This document shows positions 63,631-64,000 of a stretch of 64,000 nt of DNA, one piece after another. The notes beneath the pieces are model-generated. The model did no database searches and had not been told where the DNA came from. It saw nothing but the letters and a program-made list of their open reading frames with translations. The DNA is taken from positions 2,405,001 to 2,469,000 of the forward strand of contig NZ_CP145607.1 in the NCBI RefSeq assembly GCF_036884275.1, given 5' to 3'. The position numbers were made by a program, and so were the translations under genes. Source of the DNA: Sphingomonas kaistensis. GTDB taxonomy: Bacteria > Pseudomonadota > Alphaproteobacteria > Sphingomonadales > Sphingomonadaceae. The first letter of the stretch is position 1; each line of letters opens with the position of its first letter.

Positions 63631-64000
63631 CAGGGCTTGGGCTCCAGGAATTGCACGTCGCGCGGCAGCCGCCAGAAGCGCTGCCCGCTGTCGAGGGTGA
63701 GCGTCTCGCCGGTGAGCGCGGGCGAGTCCATCAGGAATTGAAGGGCGCGCAGGACATCGGCGGGCTCGACCCCGCGACCGAGTGGATTGAAGGCATGGGT
63801 CGCGTCGAAATTGTCGGCGCTCTGCCCTTCCGACAACAGCATCAGCGCCGGGGCGATCGCGTTGACGCGGATGCTCTGCCCGCCCAGCGCCCGGGCGCTG
63901 AGGTCGGTCAGCGTGGCGAGGGCCGCCTTGGATAGCGTGTAGCTCAAGAAATCCGGATTGGGGGCGGCGAGTTTGGCGTCGAGAATGTTGACGATCAGCC
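63630..64000 (-). CDS. SDR-family oxidoreductase, pteridine-reductase-like (5' end beyond window)
   Basis: The last ~123 codons of an SDR. YTLSK gives the catalytic Tyr and Lys, and the upstream NILDAKLAAPNPDFLS fits the substrate loop of FolM/PTR1-like reductases. The C-terminal half (IRVNAIAPAL, TGETLTLDSGQR) is standard SDR. Coupling to folB supports a role in reducing dihydropterin or dihydrofolate. The N-terminal Rossmann motif lies outside the window. Confidence 0.85.
   Translation of the reverse strand, partial: LIVNILDAKLAAPNPDFLSYTLSKAALATLTDLSARALGGQSIRVNAIAPALMLLSEGQSADNFDATHAFNPLGRGVEPADVLRALQFLMDSPALTGETLTLDSGQRFWRLPRDVQFLEPKP

Overview
The window is 64 kb of GC-rich, densely packed alphaproteobacterial chromosome. 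Gene content and order point to the Sphingomonadales (Sphingomonas/Sphingomicrobium-like). The evidence includes a PEPxxWA-CTERM protein, a ChvI/ChvG–HprK–RapZ–EIIA–HPr cluster beside pckA, a purN–purM–(DUF2066-like)–hdaA–ppk–ppx run, and copies of a small palindromic repeat of the type scattered through sphingomonad genomes. I saw no rRNA, tRNA, CRISPR array, insertion sequence, integrase or phage gene. It reads as core chromosome, so the unusual points are fusions, small genes, start codons and regulatory sites rather than an accessory island.

Left third (0–24.8 kb): a GGDEF–EAL–PilZ cyclic-di-GMP protein cut by the window edge; a small Ala-rich secreted protein; an M20 hydrolase–astA–astB arginine-catabolism operon converging on dapA; a soluble lytic transglycosylase with greB; a PEP-CTERM protein with a full CtrA site in front of it; aspS divergent from rnd and an I78 inhibitor lipoprotein; and the leftward block DUF2066-like–hdaA–ppk1–ppx, divergent from purM–purN(fused to MmcQ/YjbR)–DUF1294. 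Then come ndk, holC and pepA on the minus strand.

Middle (24.9–41.7 kb): lptD–surA–pdxA–rsmA for outer-membrane biogenesis, vitamin B6 and 16S rRNA dimethylation; a TPR protein; guaB followed by a 5-methylcytosine rRNA methyltransferase; a CitE-like lyase; a stomatin/NfeD pair; a Tat/lipoprotein DUF885 enzyme; and a phosphate operon (NUDIX–DUF47–Pit) preceded by a three-repeat Pho box. pckA lies opposite the next operon.

Right third (41.8–64 kb): chvI–chvG–hprK–rapZ–EIIA–HPr–trmH, nearly all with overlapping stop/start codons, forms an envelope-stress/nitrogen-PTS/carbon-control unit next to its likely target pckA. Next come a COG3650 lipoprotein, rmuC, a short-chain dehydrogenase, a leftward set (cfa, photolyase, YdjM-like, spermidine-synthase-like), korA–microprotein–korB, an esterase, rppH, a Cu/Zn superoxide dismutase lipoprotein, the tonB–exbB–exbD–exbD energy-transduction operon, folB and a truncated pteridine-reductase-like SDR.

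The + strand is C-rich left of about 38 kb and G-rich right of about 45 kb in the lines I counted by hand. This could mark a replication-strand switch near the phosphate/pckA region.
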